From Bacteroidota bacterium (lineage in GTDB: Bacteria; Bacteroidota; Bacteroidia; UKL13-3), in NCBI GenBank assembly GCA_947477885.1, contig CANJUD010000001.1, forward strand, positions 1 through 64,000: a stretch of 64,000 nucleotides of DNA, read 5' to 3'. The position numbers and the translations under genes were made by a program. The notes beneath the pieces were generated by a model. The model did not search any database and was not told the origin of the DNA. It was given only the letters and a program-made list of their open reading frames with translations. The first letter of the stretch is position 1. Each line of letters starts with the position of its first letter. This document shows positions 52,577-61,015 of this stretch, piece by piece.

Positions 52577-54703
52577 ATGAAGAACTATATTATACTATCA
52601 TTAATTTTTATTTGCTGTCAATCAGCATCAGCACAAAAAAAAATGTTTAAATATCCCATTACCCAAAAACAAAATCAGGTTGATGATTATCATGGAACAA
52701 AAGTGGAAGATCCATACAGGTGGCTCGAATACGACACTGCTGCCATTACTGGAGAATGGGTGAAAAATCAAAATATTTGCACAAGAAACTATATAGATAA
52801 AATTCCGTACAGAAATGATATTAGAAAAAAAATAGAAACTTTAAATGATTATCCCAAATATTCTTCACCAATAAAAGCTGGCGATAATTATTTATATTAT
52901 AAAAATAATGGACTGCAAAACCAAAGTGTGATATATATACAACAGACCTTATATGGTGAACCTTCGGTACTGATTGACCCTAATACATATTCCAAAGAAG
53001 GCACCACGGCAATAGGCCTTGCAGGTATTTCAAATGATAATAAATATGCAGCCTTCACCATACAAAAGGCAGGCAGTGATTGGCAAGAAATTATAGTATA
53101 TGATTTAACTACAAAAAAGCAAACGAACGATAAATTAGAATGGGTAAAATTTAGTGGGGCATCGTGGTACAAAGGCGGATTTTTTTACAGTAGATATGAT
53201 GCACCTATAGCAGGCCATGAGTTTTCGTCAACAAACCAAAACCATAAGGTTTATTATCATACTTTGGGAAGCACACAAGACAAAGACCAATTAATATATA
53301 CTGACCCCGCAAACCCCTTGCGTTACTTCGGTGCAGAGGTAACGGAAGATGAAAAGTTTATGTTTATTTCTATTTCTGAAGGAACCTATGGCACTGAACT
53401 ATTATATAAAAATTTGGCACGCGATGACAAAGAATTTAAGCTATTGTTCAAAGGATTTAAAAGTGAATATAGTATTGTGGATCATATTAAAGGCAATTTT
53501 TTAGTAATATCAAATGAAGGCACACCTAACAAGCATTTGGTTTTGGTGGATCCAAATAATCCACAAAAAGAAAACTGGAAGATTATAGTTCCTGAGCAAA
53601 AAGAATTATTGCAAAGTGCAAGTTATGTGGGCGGAAAAATAATAGTAAGCTATTTGAAAAACTGCATAACAAAAGTATATCAATATACGCCAGGGGGAAA
53701 AATGGAAAAGGAAATTGTATTGCCTGGAAATGGTGGTGCATCAGGTTTTGGTGGTCATCGCAACGATGATTTTGTGTTCTATACATATACTTCTTTTAAC
53801 TACCCCCCCGTTATTTTTAAATATGATATTACTACCGGAAAATCTACAAATTTCAGAGAATTGAGTTTGCAATTCGAACCAGAAGATTATATTATAGACC
53901 AGATATTTTACCCAAGTAAAGATGGAACAAAAATCCCAATGTTCATTGTATATAAAAAGGGAATGAAATTAGAGGGTAAAAATCCTACTTTATTATATGG
54001 ATATGGTGGGTTTGATATTAGCCTCACACCTTCGTTCAGTGCTTCACGTATTGCATTTTTAAATATGGGAGGTGTATATGCAATGGCCAATTTGCGTGGT
54101 GGTGGTGAGTATGGAGAAGAATGGCATAAAGCAGGAATGCTTGACAAAAAGCAAAATGTATTTGACGATTTTTTTGCCGCTGCTGAATACTTAATCAAGA
54201 ATAAATATACTTCGTCAAACTATCTGGCTATTCAAGGTGGGTCGAATGGTGGGTTATTGGTAGGTGCATGTATGACCCAAAGGCCCAACTTATTTAAAGT
54301 AGCGTTCCCTGCTGTGGGTGTTTTGGATATGTTGCGTTACCACAAATTCACCGTAGGTTGGGGTTGGGCCGTTGAATATGGCAGTAGCGATAAAAAAGAA
54401 CAGTTTGATGTATTATATAAATATTCTCCTTTACATAATTTGAAGAAAAACACAGAATATCCCGCAACCTTAGTTACTACAGGCGATCATGATGATAGAG
54501 TGGTGCCGGCACACTCATTTAAATACATTGCTACGCTGCAAGAAATGCAAAAATATAAAAGCAAAAACCCTGTGATGATACGCATTGAAACCAATGCTGG
54601 CCACGGAGCAGGAAAACCTATTAGCAAGCAATTGGATGAGGTTGCAGACATCTATGCTTTCATGTTTTGGAATATGGGAATTAAAACAATCAACTTAAAT
54701 TAA
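52577..54703 (+). CDS. Prolyl oligopeptidase (S9A), exported
   Basis: A 708-residue serine peptidase with signal peptide ending at ASA-Q. The propeller domain spans about 75-430, starting after the family's EDPYRWLE segment. The alpha/beta-hydrolase part has the catalytic Ser556 in GGSNGGLL, an Asp in GDHDDRVV (about 640) and His676 in NAGHGAGKP. It cleaves short peptides after proline in the periplasm or outside the cell. It is 25 bases after lpxA and is followed by a small lipoprotein. Confidence 0.95.
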   Translation: MKNYIILSLIFICCQSASAQKKMFKYPITQKQNQVDDYHGTKVEDPYRWLEYDTAAITGEWVKNQNICTRNYIDKIPYRNDIRKKIETLNDYPKYSSPIKAGDNYLYYKNNGLQNQSVIYIQQTLYGEPSVLIDPNTYSKEGTTAIGLAGISNDNKYAAFTIQKAGSDWQEIIVYDLTTKKQTNDKLEWVKFSGASWYKGGFFYSRYDAPIAGHEFSSTNQNHKVYYHTLGSTQDKDQLIYTDPANPLRYFGAEVTEDEKFMFISISEGTYGTELLYKNLARDDKEFKLLFKGFKSEYSIVDHIKGNFLVISNEGTPNKHLVLVDPNNPQKENWKIIVPEQKELLQSASYVGGKIIVSYLKNCITKVYQYTPGGKMEKEIVLPGNGGASGFGGHRNDDFVFYTYTSFNYPPVIFKYDITTGKSTNFRELSLQFEPEDYIIDQIFYPSKDGTKIPMFIVYKKGMKLEGKNPTLLYGYGGFDISLTPSFSASRIAFLNMGGVYAMANLRGGGEYGEEWHKAGMLDKKQNVFDDFFAAAEYLIKNKYTSSNYLAIQGGSNGGLLVGACMTQRPNLFKVAFPAVGVLDMLRYHKFTVGWGWAVEYGSSDKKEQFDVLYKYSPLHNLKKNTEYPATLVTTGDHDDRVVPAHSFKYIATLQEMQKYKSKNPVMIRIETNAGHGAGKPISKQLDEVADIYAFMFWNMGIKTINLN

Positions 54704-54716
54704 AATATTTATATAT

Positions 54717-55103
54717 ATGATGAGAAACAGAATAATTCTTGCAGTTTTTTTACTAACTACTATAATACTTTCCTGCAAAAAAACACCAACCGAAGCTCTT
54801 AAATCAACGCTTGTTGGTACTTGGAATATAGATAAATGTACTTATGTAAATATGTCGACCACTGCTACAGTAAATAATTACGGCACGTATACTTTTAATA
54901 AAGATGGATCGGGCAATTATATATATTCAACCAATCCGAGTGTTATAAATAATTTTACATGGACCAATACTGATACTACTATTACCACCTTAAGAAACAA
55001 CCAAAGTTCCATCATCAAAATAGTATTAAATGAAAGTACAAAACAACAGTGGAGTACCTCAGCCAATAATATTCATTATGATTATATTTTAACTAAAAAA
55101 TAA
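54717..55103 (+). CDS. Small lipocalin-like lipoprotein
   Basis: A 128-residue protein with lipobox IILSC (Cys20). The mature part begins LVGTWNIDKC and contains alternating strands with F-N-K-D-G-S-G, TWTNTDTTITTL and a terminal YDYILTKK, as in lipocalin-like DUFs of Bacteroidota lipoproteins. Such proteins may bind small hydrophobic ligands; the function is unknown. It lies 13 bases after the prolyl oligopeptidase gene. Confidence 0.7.
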   Translation: MMRNRIILAVFLLTTIILSCKKTPTEALKSTLVGTWNIDKCTYVNMSTTATVNNYGTYTFNKDGSGNYIYSTNPSVINNFTWTNTDTTITTLRNNQSSIIKIVLNESTKQQWSTSANNIHYDYILTKK

Positions 55104-55132
55104 ATATATAATAATCCTTAAATTCCTCAACC

Positions 55133-55729
55133 ATGCTCAATATAAAAAAACATTTTGAAGAAGCAGCTAGTATATTATATACATTTAATGCTGATGATTC
55201 CAACTTTGCAAGTTTAGAAAAAGCGGGGCAATTGATGATAGATGCAATAAACAAAGGCAATAAAATAATAAGCTGTGGTAACGGAGGTAGTATGTGCGAT
55301 GCCATGCATTTTGCTGAGGAACTTACTGGCCGTTACCGTAATGACCGCAAGGCCATCGCTGCGATATCCATTAGCGACCCCAGCCATATAAGTTGTGTAG
55401 CGAATGATTATGGTTACGAATATATATTTTCTCGTTATATAGAAGCGGTAGGTAACCAAGGCGATGTATTGTTGGCAATCTCAACATCGGGCAATTCAAA
55501 AAATATTTTAAAAGCTATAGAAGCAGCCAAAAATAAAAACATCTATATAGTAGGATTAACAGGAAAGGATGGTGGACAAATGGCCAATCTTTGTGACGTG
55601 GAAATACGTGCCCCCCACAGCCCTTATGCTGATAGAGCACAAGAAATCCATATTAAGTGTATCCATTCCCTAATAGATTATATTGAAAGAGGAACTAGTA
55701 ATCAGTTAACAGTAGACAGTGGTCAGTAG
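55133..55729 (+). CDS. gmhA: Sedoheptulose-7-phosphate isomerase (SIS domain), repeat-derived tail
   Basis: A 198-residue SIS-domain isomerase that makes D-glycero-D-manno-heptose 7-phosphate for LPS core or S-layer glycans. Motifs: [19 protein letters not shown] (50-68), SNxSxx-type STSGNSKNI (122-130) and a C-terminal [13 protein letters not shown]. The last 11 codons and the stop come from the heptad repeat that starts at 55699 ([11 protein letters not shown] tail). The natural end probably lay near residue 187. Other sedoheptulose-handling SIS proteins, such as DiaA, are similar but less likely. Confidence 0.88.
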   Translation: MLNIKKHFEEAASILYTFNADDSNFASLEKAGQLMIDAINKGNKIISCGNGGSMCDAMHFAEELTGRYRNDRKAIAAISISDPSHISCVANDYGYEYIFSRYIEAVGNQGDVLLAISTSGNSKNILKAIEAAKNKNIYIVGLTGKDGGQMANLCDVEIRAPHSPYADRAQEIHIKCIHSLIDYIERGTSNQLTVDSGQ

Positions 55730-55852
55730 CTGACGCCGCATGGCACTGACTACTGATTACTGATTACTGACTACTGACTACTGATTACTGACCACTGATT
55801 ACTGACCACTGATTACTAACCACTGATTACTGACCACTGATTACTAACCACT
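55699..55852. repeat. Longest heptad array: inverted element plus 15 tandem heptamers
   Basis: Four left units (TAATCAG, TTAACAG, TAGACAG, TGGTCAG) and the core TAGCTGACGCCGCATGGCA are followed from 55746 to 55850 by 15 consecutive units of consensus CTGAYYA without phase loss. The last ten form five 14-base pairs that alternate CTGATTA with CTGACCA or CTAACCA. The left arm is read as the 3' end of gmhA. Confidence 0.92.
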
Positions 55853-55885
55853 AAAATAAAAAATAGAGTTATTCAATCTTTGCAT

Positions 55886-55893
55886 TATTTTTG
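55886..55893 (+). promoter_or_regulatory. Candidate -7 promoter element of the Cys/Lys-rich peptide
   Basis: TATTTTTG fits TAnnTTTG and lies 89 bases before the ATG, implying a long leader. Confidence 0.4.
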
Positions 55894-55910
55894 TATCCTC
55901 ATAACGTTAT

Positions 55911-55951
55911 GACCCGTAATCTTAAAACCAAGTGTAGCATGTAAACGGGTC
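55911..55951 (+). promoter_or_regulatory. Inverted repeat in the leader of the Cys/Lys-rich peptide
   Basis: GACCCGT (55911-55917) and ACGGGTC (55945-55951) pair perfectly around a 27-base loop. This could be a regulatory leader structure. Confidence 0.35.
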
Positions 55952-55982
55952 GCATGCGAAACTTGAAAAACAAAAAAACGAA

Positions 55983-56174
55983 ATGAAAAAATTAATGTTA
56001 ATCGCTGCCCTTGCTGGCGGAATGGCATTTGCCCATGCCGATGACGGTAAAAAAGGCAAAAAAGCTTGTACTACACAATCAGGTGGAAAATCTTGCTGCA
56101 AAGACAAGAAAGCTTGCTGCAAAGGCAAAAAAGCCAATGCATCAACAACAACTCCTGCTACACCCAAAAACTAA
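55983..56174 (+). CDS. Small secreted Cys/Lys-rich protein
   Basis: A 63-residue protein with a signal peptide (MKKLMLIAALAGGMAFAHA). The mature 44 residues are highly basic with repeats of K-K-A-C and C-C-K (KSCCKDKKACCKGKKA) and a Thr/Pro tail. Five cysteines in a lysine background suggest metal binding or disulfide-linked packing, but no family is recognised. It has its own promoter-like box, a long leader and a good terminator, so it is a monocistronic gene. Confidence 0.7.
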   Translation: MKKLMLIAALAGGMAFAHADDGKKGKKACTTQSGGKSCCKDKKACCKGKKANASTTTPATPKN

Positions 56175-56198
56175 TTTAAGTTTTTGAGAAAATTCTAA

Positions 56199-56230
56199 AA
56201 AAGCCCGTTTGCACAAGCATTCGGGCTTTT
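56199..56230 (+). terminator. Rho-independent-type terminator
   Basis: AAAAGCCCG and CGGGCTTTT pair around a 14-base loop, 25 bases after the small peptide gene, followed by CTTTT. Confidence 0.85.
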
Positions 56231-56287
56231 CTTTTAAATTGAAAATCAGCGATTAAATTTATTTTTTTTAGGCGAGTGTATTTTTTA

Positions 56288-56295
56288 TACTTTTG
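56288..56295 (+). promoter_or_regulatory. Candidate -7 promoter element of the TraB/GumN gene
   Basis: TACTTTTG fits TAnnTTTG and lies 42 bases before the ATG. The -33 region is a T-run without clear TTTG. Confidence 0.4.
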
Positions 56296-56337
56296 CCTCA
56301 TTATAAAAGCAACTATTTTATCATATAGTAACCATTC

Positions 56338-59300
56338 ATGTCCCAAAAATATTCAACCAATAGCTATCGTTATCTAGCTTGTTTCCTATTTATTATTGTT
56401 GGTTTTTATGCTTCAGCTCAGGGCAATAAAAAATATCAGGGATTATTGTGGGAGATAAGCGGTAACGGTCTTAAGAAGCCCAGCTATGTGTATGGCACCA
56501 TGCATGTGAGTAGTAAAGTTGCCTTTCATTTAGATGATTCTTTCTTTATGGCCATAGAAAATGTAGATGCCGTCGCCCTAGAAATAAATGCCGATAGCTT
56601 TATGGCTGATCTCATGCGCAGCGAAAGAATGGAAGGCCGCGGAGGATATGGAAAAATAGGAACAGTTGGATCAGAAGATTTTTTATTGTATGATAAAAAG
56701 AGTGAACTTTTACATAAAGCGTTGTCCTTAGATCAAAACGTAGTGAACTTCTTGATGTACCGCAGCAGTGGCTATCGCGATAATTTTGAAGAGGATACTT
56801 ATCTAGATTTATATATATATAAAACAGCTAAAAAACTTAAGAAAATCCACTTAGGGGTTGAAAACTGGGAAGAGAGCGAACGCTTGATGAACGAAGCCGC
56901 CAAAGCCCGCAGCGACGAACCCTATGACCCTAAACGTAGCCGTGCGGCAAATAAAATGGACATGGACAAAGAACTTGTTGATGCCTATCGCAAAGGCGAT
57001 CTGGACATGCTCGATTCTATTAACCACATTGAAGACCCCGAAAGCTATTTAGAAAAAGCCATCTATTACCGCAACCGCAATATGGTAACTGCAATGGATT
57101 CTATGTATAAATTAGGAAAATCATTGTTCGCGGCTGTTGGTGCAGCACATTTACCAGGCAAAAAAGGCGTTCTCGAATATTTGCGTGATCGCGGATATAC
57201 TGTGAGAGCAGTGAAGCACGTTGAAAAAAATAGCAAACGCAGAGACCAATTGGACAAGCTCCATCACCCACTTAACTTTATACCCCAGACCGCTACCGAT
57301 GGTTTTTTTAAAGTGGAAGTTCCCGGCAGATTATATGAAACAGGGATGAGGGGGAAAATGCAACTTTATCTGTGTACTAATTTGGTAAACGGGGTGTATT
57401 TTGATATTTCACGTGTGAAGTTATTTGCTCCGTTTATTGGCAATAGCCAAGATTTTGTGATGAAACAAATAGATAGTTTGTTGTTTGAAAATATTCCAGG
57501 AAAAATCATTGAAATGAAAACTATCAAGAAAAATGGATACCCTGGTTATGATATATTAAATCAAACAAAAAAAGGCGATTTTCAACGTTATAATATTATA
57601 GTAACTCCACTTGAAGTGATGATATTTAAAATGGCGGGACCTGATGAGTTTGTAAAGAACAAAGATGGTGATCGTTTTTTCAATTCTATTGAACTTAAAG
57701 AGGCACCCACTGCAACTTGGCAAACTTATACATCCAAAGAACACGGTTTTTCTGTAATGGTTCCACACACACCGCTTAACAATGAAACCAGCGATGAGTT
57801 TCGCTACACCACAGGCAGGCTCGATTATTTAGCAGTAGATAAAAGTACCGACAATGCCTATATGATATTGCAGCACAGTTATAGTAATTTAAGTTATTTG
57901 GAAGAAGACACTTTTGAACTAAACCAGATGATGGACGGCTTCGCCCAAACAGAAAATGTAAAGGAGTTGAATCGTGAAATCATCAAACAAAAAGACCATT
58001 ATGCTGTGAAATCAAAATTTACATTGAACGATAGAAAAGTAGAAGCACTTGCAGTTTTAAAAGGATCTCGTTATTATATATTTGCCCAATCTATTCCCGA
58101 AGGAGGAAGTTTCGATAAAAGATTTATCGAGAGTATAGAATTTGTGAAACCCCAATTTAAGAAACTGGAAGAATATATTGATACTGGCTTGCATTTTACC
58201 GTTACAACACCTTTTAAACCTAAGAAACCAGCAGAGAATAGTTATTCGTATTATAATTCACATAGCAATAAGCAAGGCCCTCAAGAAAGTGAAACAAAAG
58301 TACAATTGTTCACCCCGCCCGAAAGTGAAGAAGCCATAAGGGTAGAGTATTATAGATATGGAAAATATAGCAGCGCAATAGATACAGGTTATTTTAGAAG
58401 ATTGGTAATAAATAATTTGAACGATTCCGATTTATATGTAGTTAAGAAAAGTGAAAAACACGAAAAAGATATACATACCTACGATGTGGTTTATGCAGAT
58501 ACAGCCACTGCGCGCCGACACAAATACAAGTTTGTGCTTAAGGGATCGGTATTATATACTTTGCAATGTATGACAGATAGCACAGAAGGTGAAAGCGAAT
58601 TCGTGACCAACTTTTATAATACATTTAAACCCGCTGATACTACCATAGGTAGACCGCTGTTTGTGAGCAAAGCCGATACACTTATTAAAGATTTGTTTAG
58701 CATGGACAGTGCTACAAAATCGCAAGCGGTAGAATCAATAAAAGATGTATGGTTAACAGATAAAGCATATAAAATGTGGATGGGAGCAATTGATAGTTTT
58801 TATTTCACTAAAAATTATCTGGACCGCAAAGCAGATATGATAGAAGAACTTGGCTATGGGTGGAAAGGTCGCAAACGCGATACGATGGTATTGGATTATC
58901 TAAAAAAAGAATATATAAAAGTGGGAGATACCACCACGTTGCAATTGGCTATCCTTCGCAGTATGACACGATTTATGACTCAGGAATCTTTCAAAACTAT
59001 AAAAAATATATTATTGAGCGAAGCACCTATCCCATCGGGAAGTTATGAGTTGAAAGGTATATTTAATAATGCAGAAGATTCTTTCAAACTGGCACGTCTG
59101 TGGTTTCCTGATCTGGCTAAACTAAATACTATTGAAGAATACAAGTCGGGTATATATGATTTAATGTCGTGGTTGGTGGATAGCAATTATTTAAAACCGT
59201 CAGACTACGCAGCTTATAAAGTACAAATATATAACGATGCACGAATTACTCTGAAACGCTTACAGGCCAAGGAAGAAGGAGGTTCAACCAACAATTCGGA

Positions 59301-59937
59301 ATATGATGATGATTTGGTAAACTATACTTATTTGCTATTACCATTTTATAATGAACCGCAAATAAAAAAATTAATCGACAAACAATTCCAAAGCAAAAAC
59401 AAAGAGTTTAGAATGCGTATTGTAATTGCAATGATTAAAGCAAAAGTACCTGTTGCTGATAGTATTATTATGCAGATTGCAGAAGATGACCAGTTACGCT
59501 ACAAACTATACCAACGTTTGTCGAGAATAAAGCGTTTAGATGTGTTCCCTGCAAAATATAAAACACAAGAAGCTATTGCCCGCTCTATCTTTATGAAAGA
59601 GGCAGTAAGTTCATATAGTTATAGTGGCAGCAGTGAGAACGAAGAAGATAAAAACAAAAAAGACAGTATTGTTTTATTGGATAAAAGGCTCACCACGTTT
59701 AAACATAAAACAGGGTATGTATACTATTATAAAGTACTAAAGAAAGACGATGAGCATAAAGAGTGGTATGTTGGTATCAGCGGCATGCAGCCCGAAGATA
59801 CATCTAAGATTTCGCTCGATGAAAAACTGACAAGTGGAAATACAGAATTGCTGGATGAATCGAAAAAACCTGAAGTTCAATTTGAAGAACTATTATATGA
59901 AATGAAACTAAAACGCCGCAGAGGCCGTGCAGATTAG
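56338..59937 (+). CDS. Large TraB/GumN-domain protein
   Basis: A 1199-residue exported protein; the N-terminal segment (about 10-28) is a signal peptide. Residues about 33-300 form a TraB/GumN domain: LLWEISGNGLKKPSYVYGTM with the GTMH motif, VDAVALEIN, and AVGAAHLPGKKGVLEYLRDRG with the second conserved GxxH. TraB/GumN (Tiki-like) proteins are predicted metalloproteases. The remaining ~900 residues hold three beta-rich units with similar starts (KEHGFSVMVPHTP, LHFTVTTPFKP), then an alpha-helical repeat-like region (about 780-1100). Such a large extension is unusual; typical members are about 280-350 residues. Role unknown. Confidence 0.8.
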   Translation: MSQKYSTNSYRYLACFLFIIVGFYASAQGNKKYQGLLWEISGNGLKKPSYVYGTMHVSSKVAFHLDDSFFMAIENVDAVALEINADSFMADLMRSERMEGRGGYGKIGTVGSEDFLLYDKKSELLHKALSLDQNVVNFLMYRSSGYRDNFEEDTYLDLYIYKTAKKLKKIHLGVENWEESERLMNEAAKARSDEPYDPKRSRAANKMDMDKELVDAYRKGDLDMLDSINHIEDPESYLEKAIYYRNRNMVTAMDSMYKLGKSLFAAVGAAHLPGKKGVLEYLRDRGYTVRAVKHVEKNSKRRDQLDKLHHPLNFIPQTATDGFFKVEVPGRLYETGMRGKMQLYLCTNLVNGVYFDISRVKLFAPFIGNSQDFVMKQIDSLLFENIPGKIIEMKTIKKNGYPGYDILNQTKKGDFQRYNIIVTPLEVMIFKMAGPDEFVKNKDGDRFFNSIELKEAPTATWQTYTSKEHGFSVMVPHTPLNNETSDEFRYTTGRLDYLAVDKSTDNAYMILQHSYSNLSYLEEDTFELNQMMDGFAQTENVKELNREIIKQKDHYAVKSKFTLNDRKVEALAVLKGSRYYIFAQSIPEGGSFDKRFIESIEFVKPQFKKLEEYIDTGLHFTVTTPFKPKKPAENSYSYYNSHSNKQGPQESETKVQLFTPPESEEAIRVEYYRYGKYSSAIDTGYFRRLVINNLNDSDLYVVKKSEKHEKDIHTYDVVYADTATARRHKYKFVLKGSVLYTLQCMTDSTEGESEFVTNFYNTFKPADTTIGRPLFVSKADTLIKDLFSMDSATKSQAVESIKDVWLTDKAYKMWMGAIDSFYFTKNYLDRKADMIEELGYGWKGRKRDTMVLDYLKKEYIKVGDTTTLQLAILRSMTRFMTQESFKTIKNILLSEAPIPSGSYELKGIFNNAEDSFKLARLWFPDLAKLNTIEEYKSGIYDLMSWLVDSNYLKPSDYAAYKVQIYNDARITLKRLQAKEEGGSTNNSEYDDDLVNYTYLLLPFYNEPQIKKLIDKQFQSKNKEFRMRIVIAMIKAKVPVADSIIMQIAEDDQLRYKLYQRLSRIKRLDVFPAKYKTQEAIARSIFMKEAVSSYSYSGSSENEEDKNKKDSIVLLDKRLTTFKHKTGYVYYYKVLKKDDEHKEWYVGISGMQPEDTSKISLDEKLTSGNTELLDESKKPEVQFEELLYEMKLKRRRGRAD

Positions 59938-60020
59938 GGTTATTAATATTATAGATAAATCGCATTTTTTTTATGTGTTAAATTGTTAATTATCTCAAAC
60001 GTTCATTTTTTTTATCAAAT

Positions 60021-60911
60021 ATGTCAATTCAAAATCTCCCCAATGGTCAATATCTGCAGCGTCTTATTATGCTGTGTGGGTTGTTTTTCCTGGGATTGTT
60101 TATACTTACTTTTCTAGCCGCCGCTGCCGCAGTAAAGATATATGGCATCCCTTGCGAAATATATAATTTATTTGATTATATAAAGAAACATCCCAACGAT
60201 GCCAGTACCATCAATGCACTTATTTTTACGCAGGTGATGAGTCAGATTATGGCTATGGCAATTCCTTTTTTGGTGGTAATGCAAATTACTTATCGCGAGC
60301 AAATGTATCATGAAACAGGGTTGCTAAAAATGCCCAAAATAATAATTATAGTATTGGTGTTAATTTTGTTTGCAGCCACACTTTACCCCCAAGGCTATTT
60401 GGAATATTTTAACGGCCTATTATTTGAAGGCAATAAAGAACAATCTGGTTTTATCACAGCCATGATAAAAGCAGATAATAGCAACGAATTGCTTATCAAT
60501 ATTGGGTTTATGGCATTTCTTCCCGCCTTATGCGAAGAGTTTTTCTTTAGGGGAGGCGTCTTTTTTCTCCTTAAAAAACTAACAGGTAAACTCTGGTTTC
60601 CTGCTATAGTTTCTTCCTTGTTTTTTGCCCTCACTCACGATCAGCCTAGCCAGATGATTGTTATATTTATCATGGGATTAATGCTGGCATTTGTATATGA
60701 ACTTACTGGATCACTTTGGATGAGTATTTTATTGCATTTTGCAAACAACTTGTTTTTTGTAGTTGCCGATTATTATAAAGTAGAATCTAATTTTAATTTT
60801 GAATCTTTATATAATATAGTAATAGCTATTTTTAGTTCATTAGTCGTTGCTGGAATATTTTGGTACTTGAAAAAACACAGACCAAAGGAAAACGAGGCAG
60901 CGTCAGCATAA
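60021..60911 (+). CDS. CPBP-family intramembrane metalloprotease
   Basis: A 296-residue membrane protein with about seven or eight helices. The Abi/CAAX-protease motifs are complete: E172-E173-F-F-F-R177 (CEEFFFRGG), H206 in FFALTHDQ, and H239 with N243 in LHFANN. It probably cleaves or modifies substrates inside the inner membrane. It lies 83 bases after the TraB/GumN gene. A heptad repeat begins at its stop codon. Confidence 0.92.
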   Translation: MSIQNLPNGQYLQRLIMLCGLFFLGLFILTFLAAAAAVKIYGIPCEIYNLFDYIKKHPNDASTINALIFTQVMSQIMAMAIPFLVVMQITYREQMYHETGLLKMPKIIIIVLVLILFAATLYPQGYLEYFNGLLFEGNKEQSGFITAMIKADNSNELLINIGFMAFLPALCEEFFFRGGVFFLLKKLTGKLWFPAIVSSLFFALTHDQPSQMIVIFIMGLMLAFVYELTGSLWMSILLHFANNLFFVVADYYKVESNFNFESLYNIVIAIFSSLVVAGIFWYLKKHRPKENEAASA

Positions 60912-60939
60912 TTCGTAATTTGTAATTTGAAATTCGCAA
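60911..60939. repeat. Heptad-phased repeat (AATTCGTA family) at the CPBP stop codon
   Basis: Four units in phase (ATTCGTA, ATTTGTA, ATTTGAA, ATTCGCA) start on the last base of the TAA stop. The same family occurs at 6922-6998. Confidence 0.7.
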
Positions 60940-60955
60940 TAAAAAAAGATTCATA

Positions 60956-60963
60956 TATCTTTG
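60956..60963 (+). promoter_or_regulatory. Candidate -7 promoter element of the fusion gene
   Basis: TATCTTTG fits TAnnTTTG and lies 52 bases before the ATG. TTCG at 60933-60936, inside the heptad repeat, is 19 bases upstream and could be the -33 box. Confidence 0.4.
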
Positions 60964-61015
60964 CTTTTAATCTTTTTTGAATTCAAATTGTCAGAAAGGT
61001 TTTAATATAATACAG

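Noticed and set aside
55746-55850. Possible CRISPR array
   Set aside because: The repeat unit is 7 bases with no spacers and no cas genes nearby; it is a tandem microsatellite-like array.
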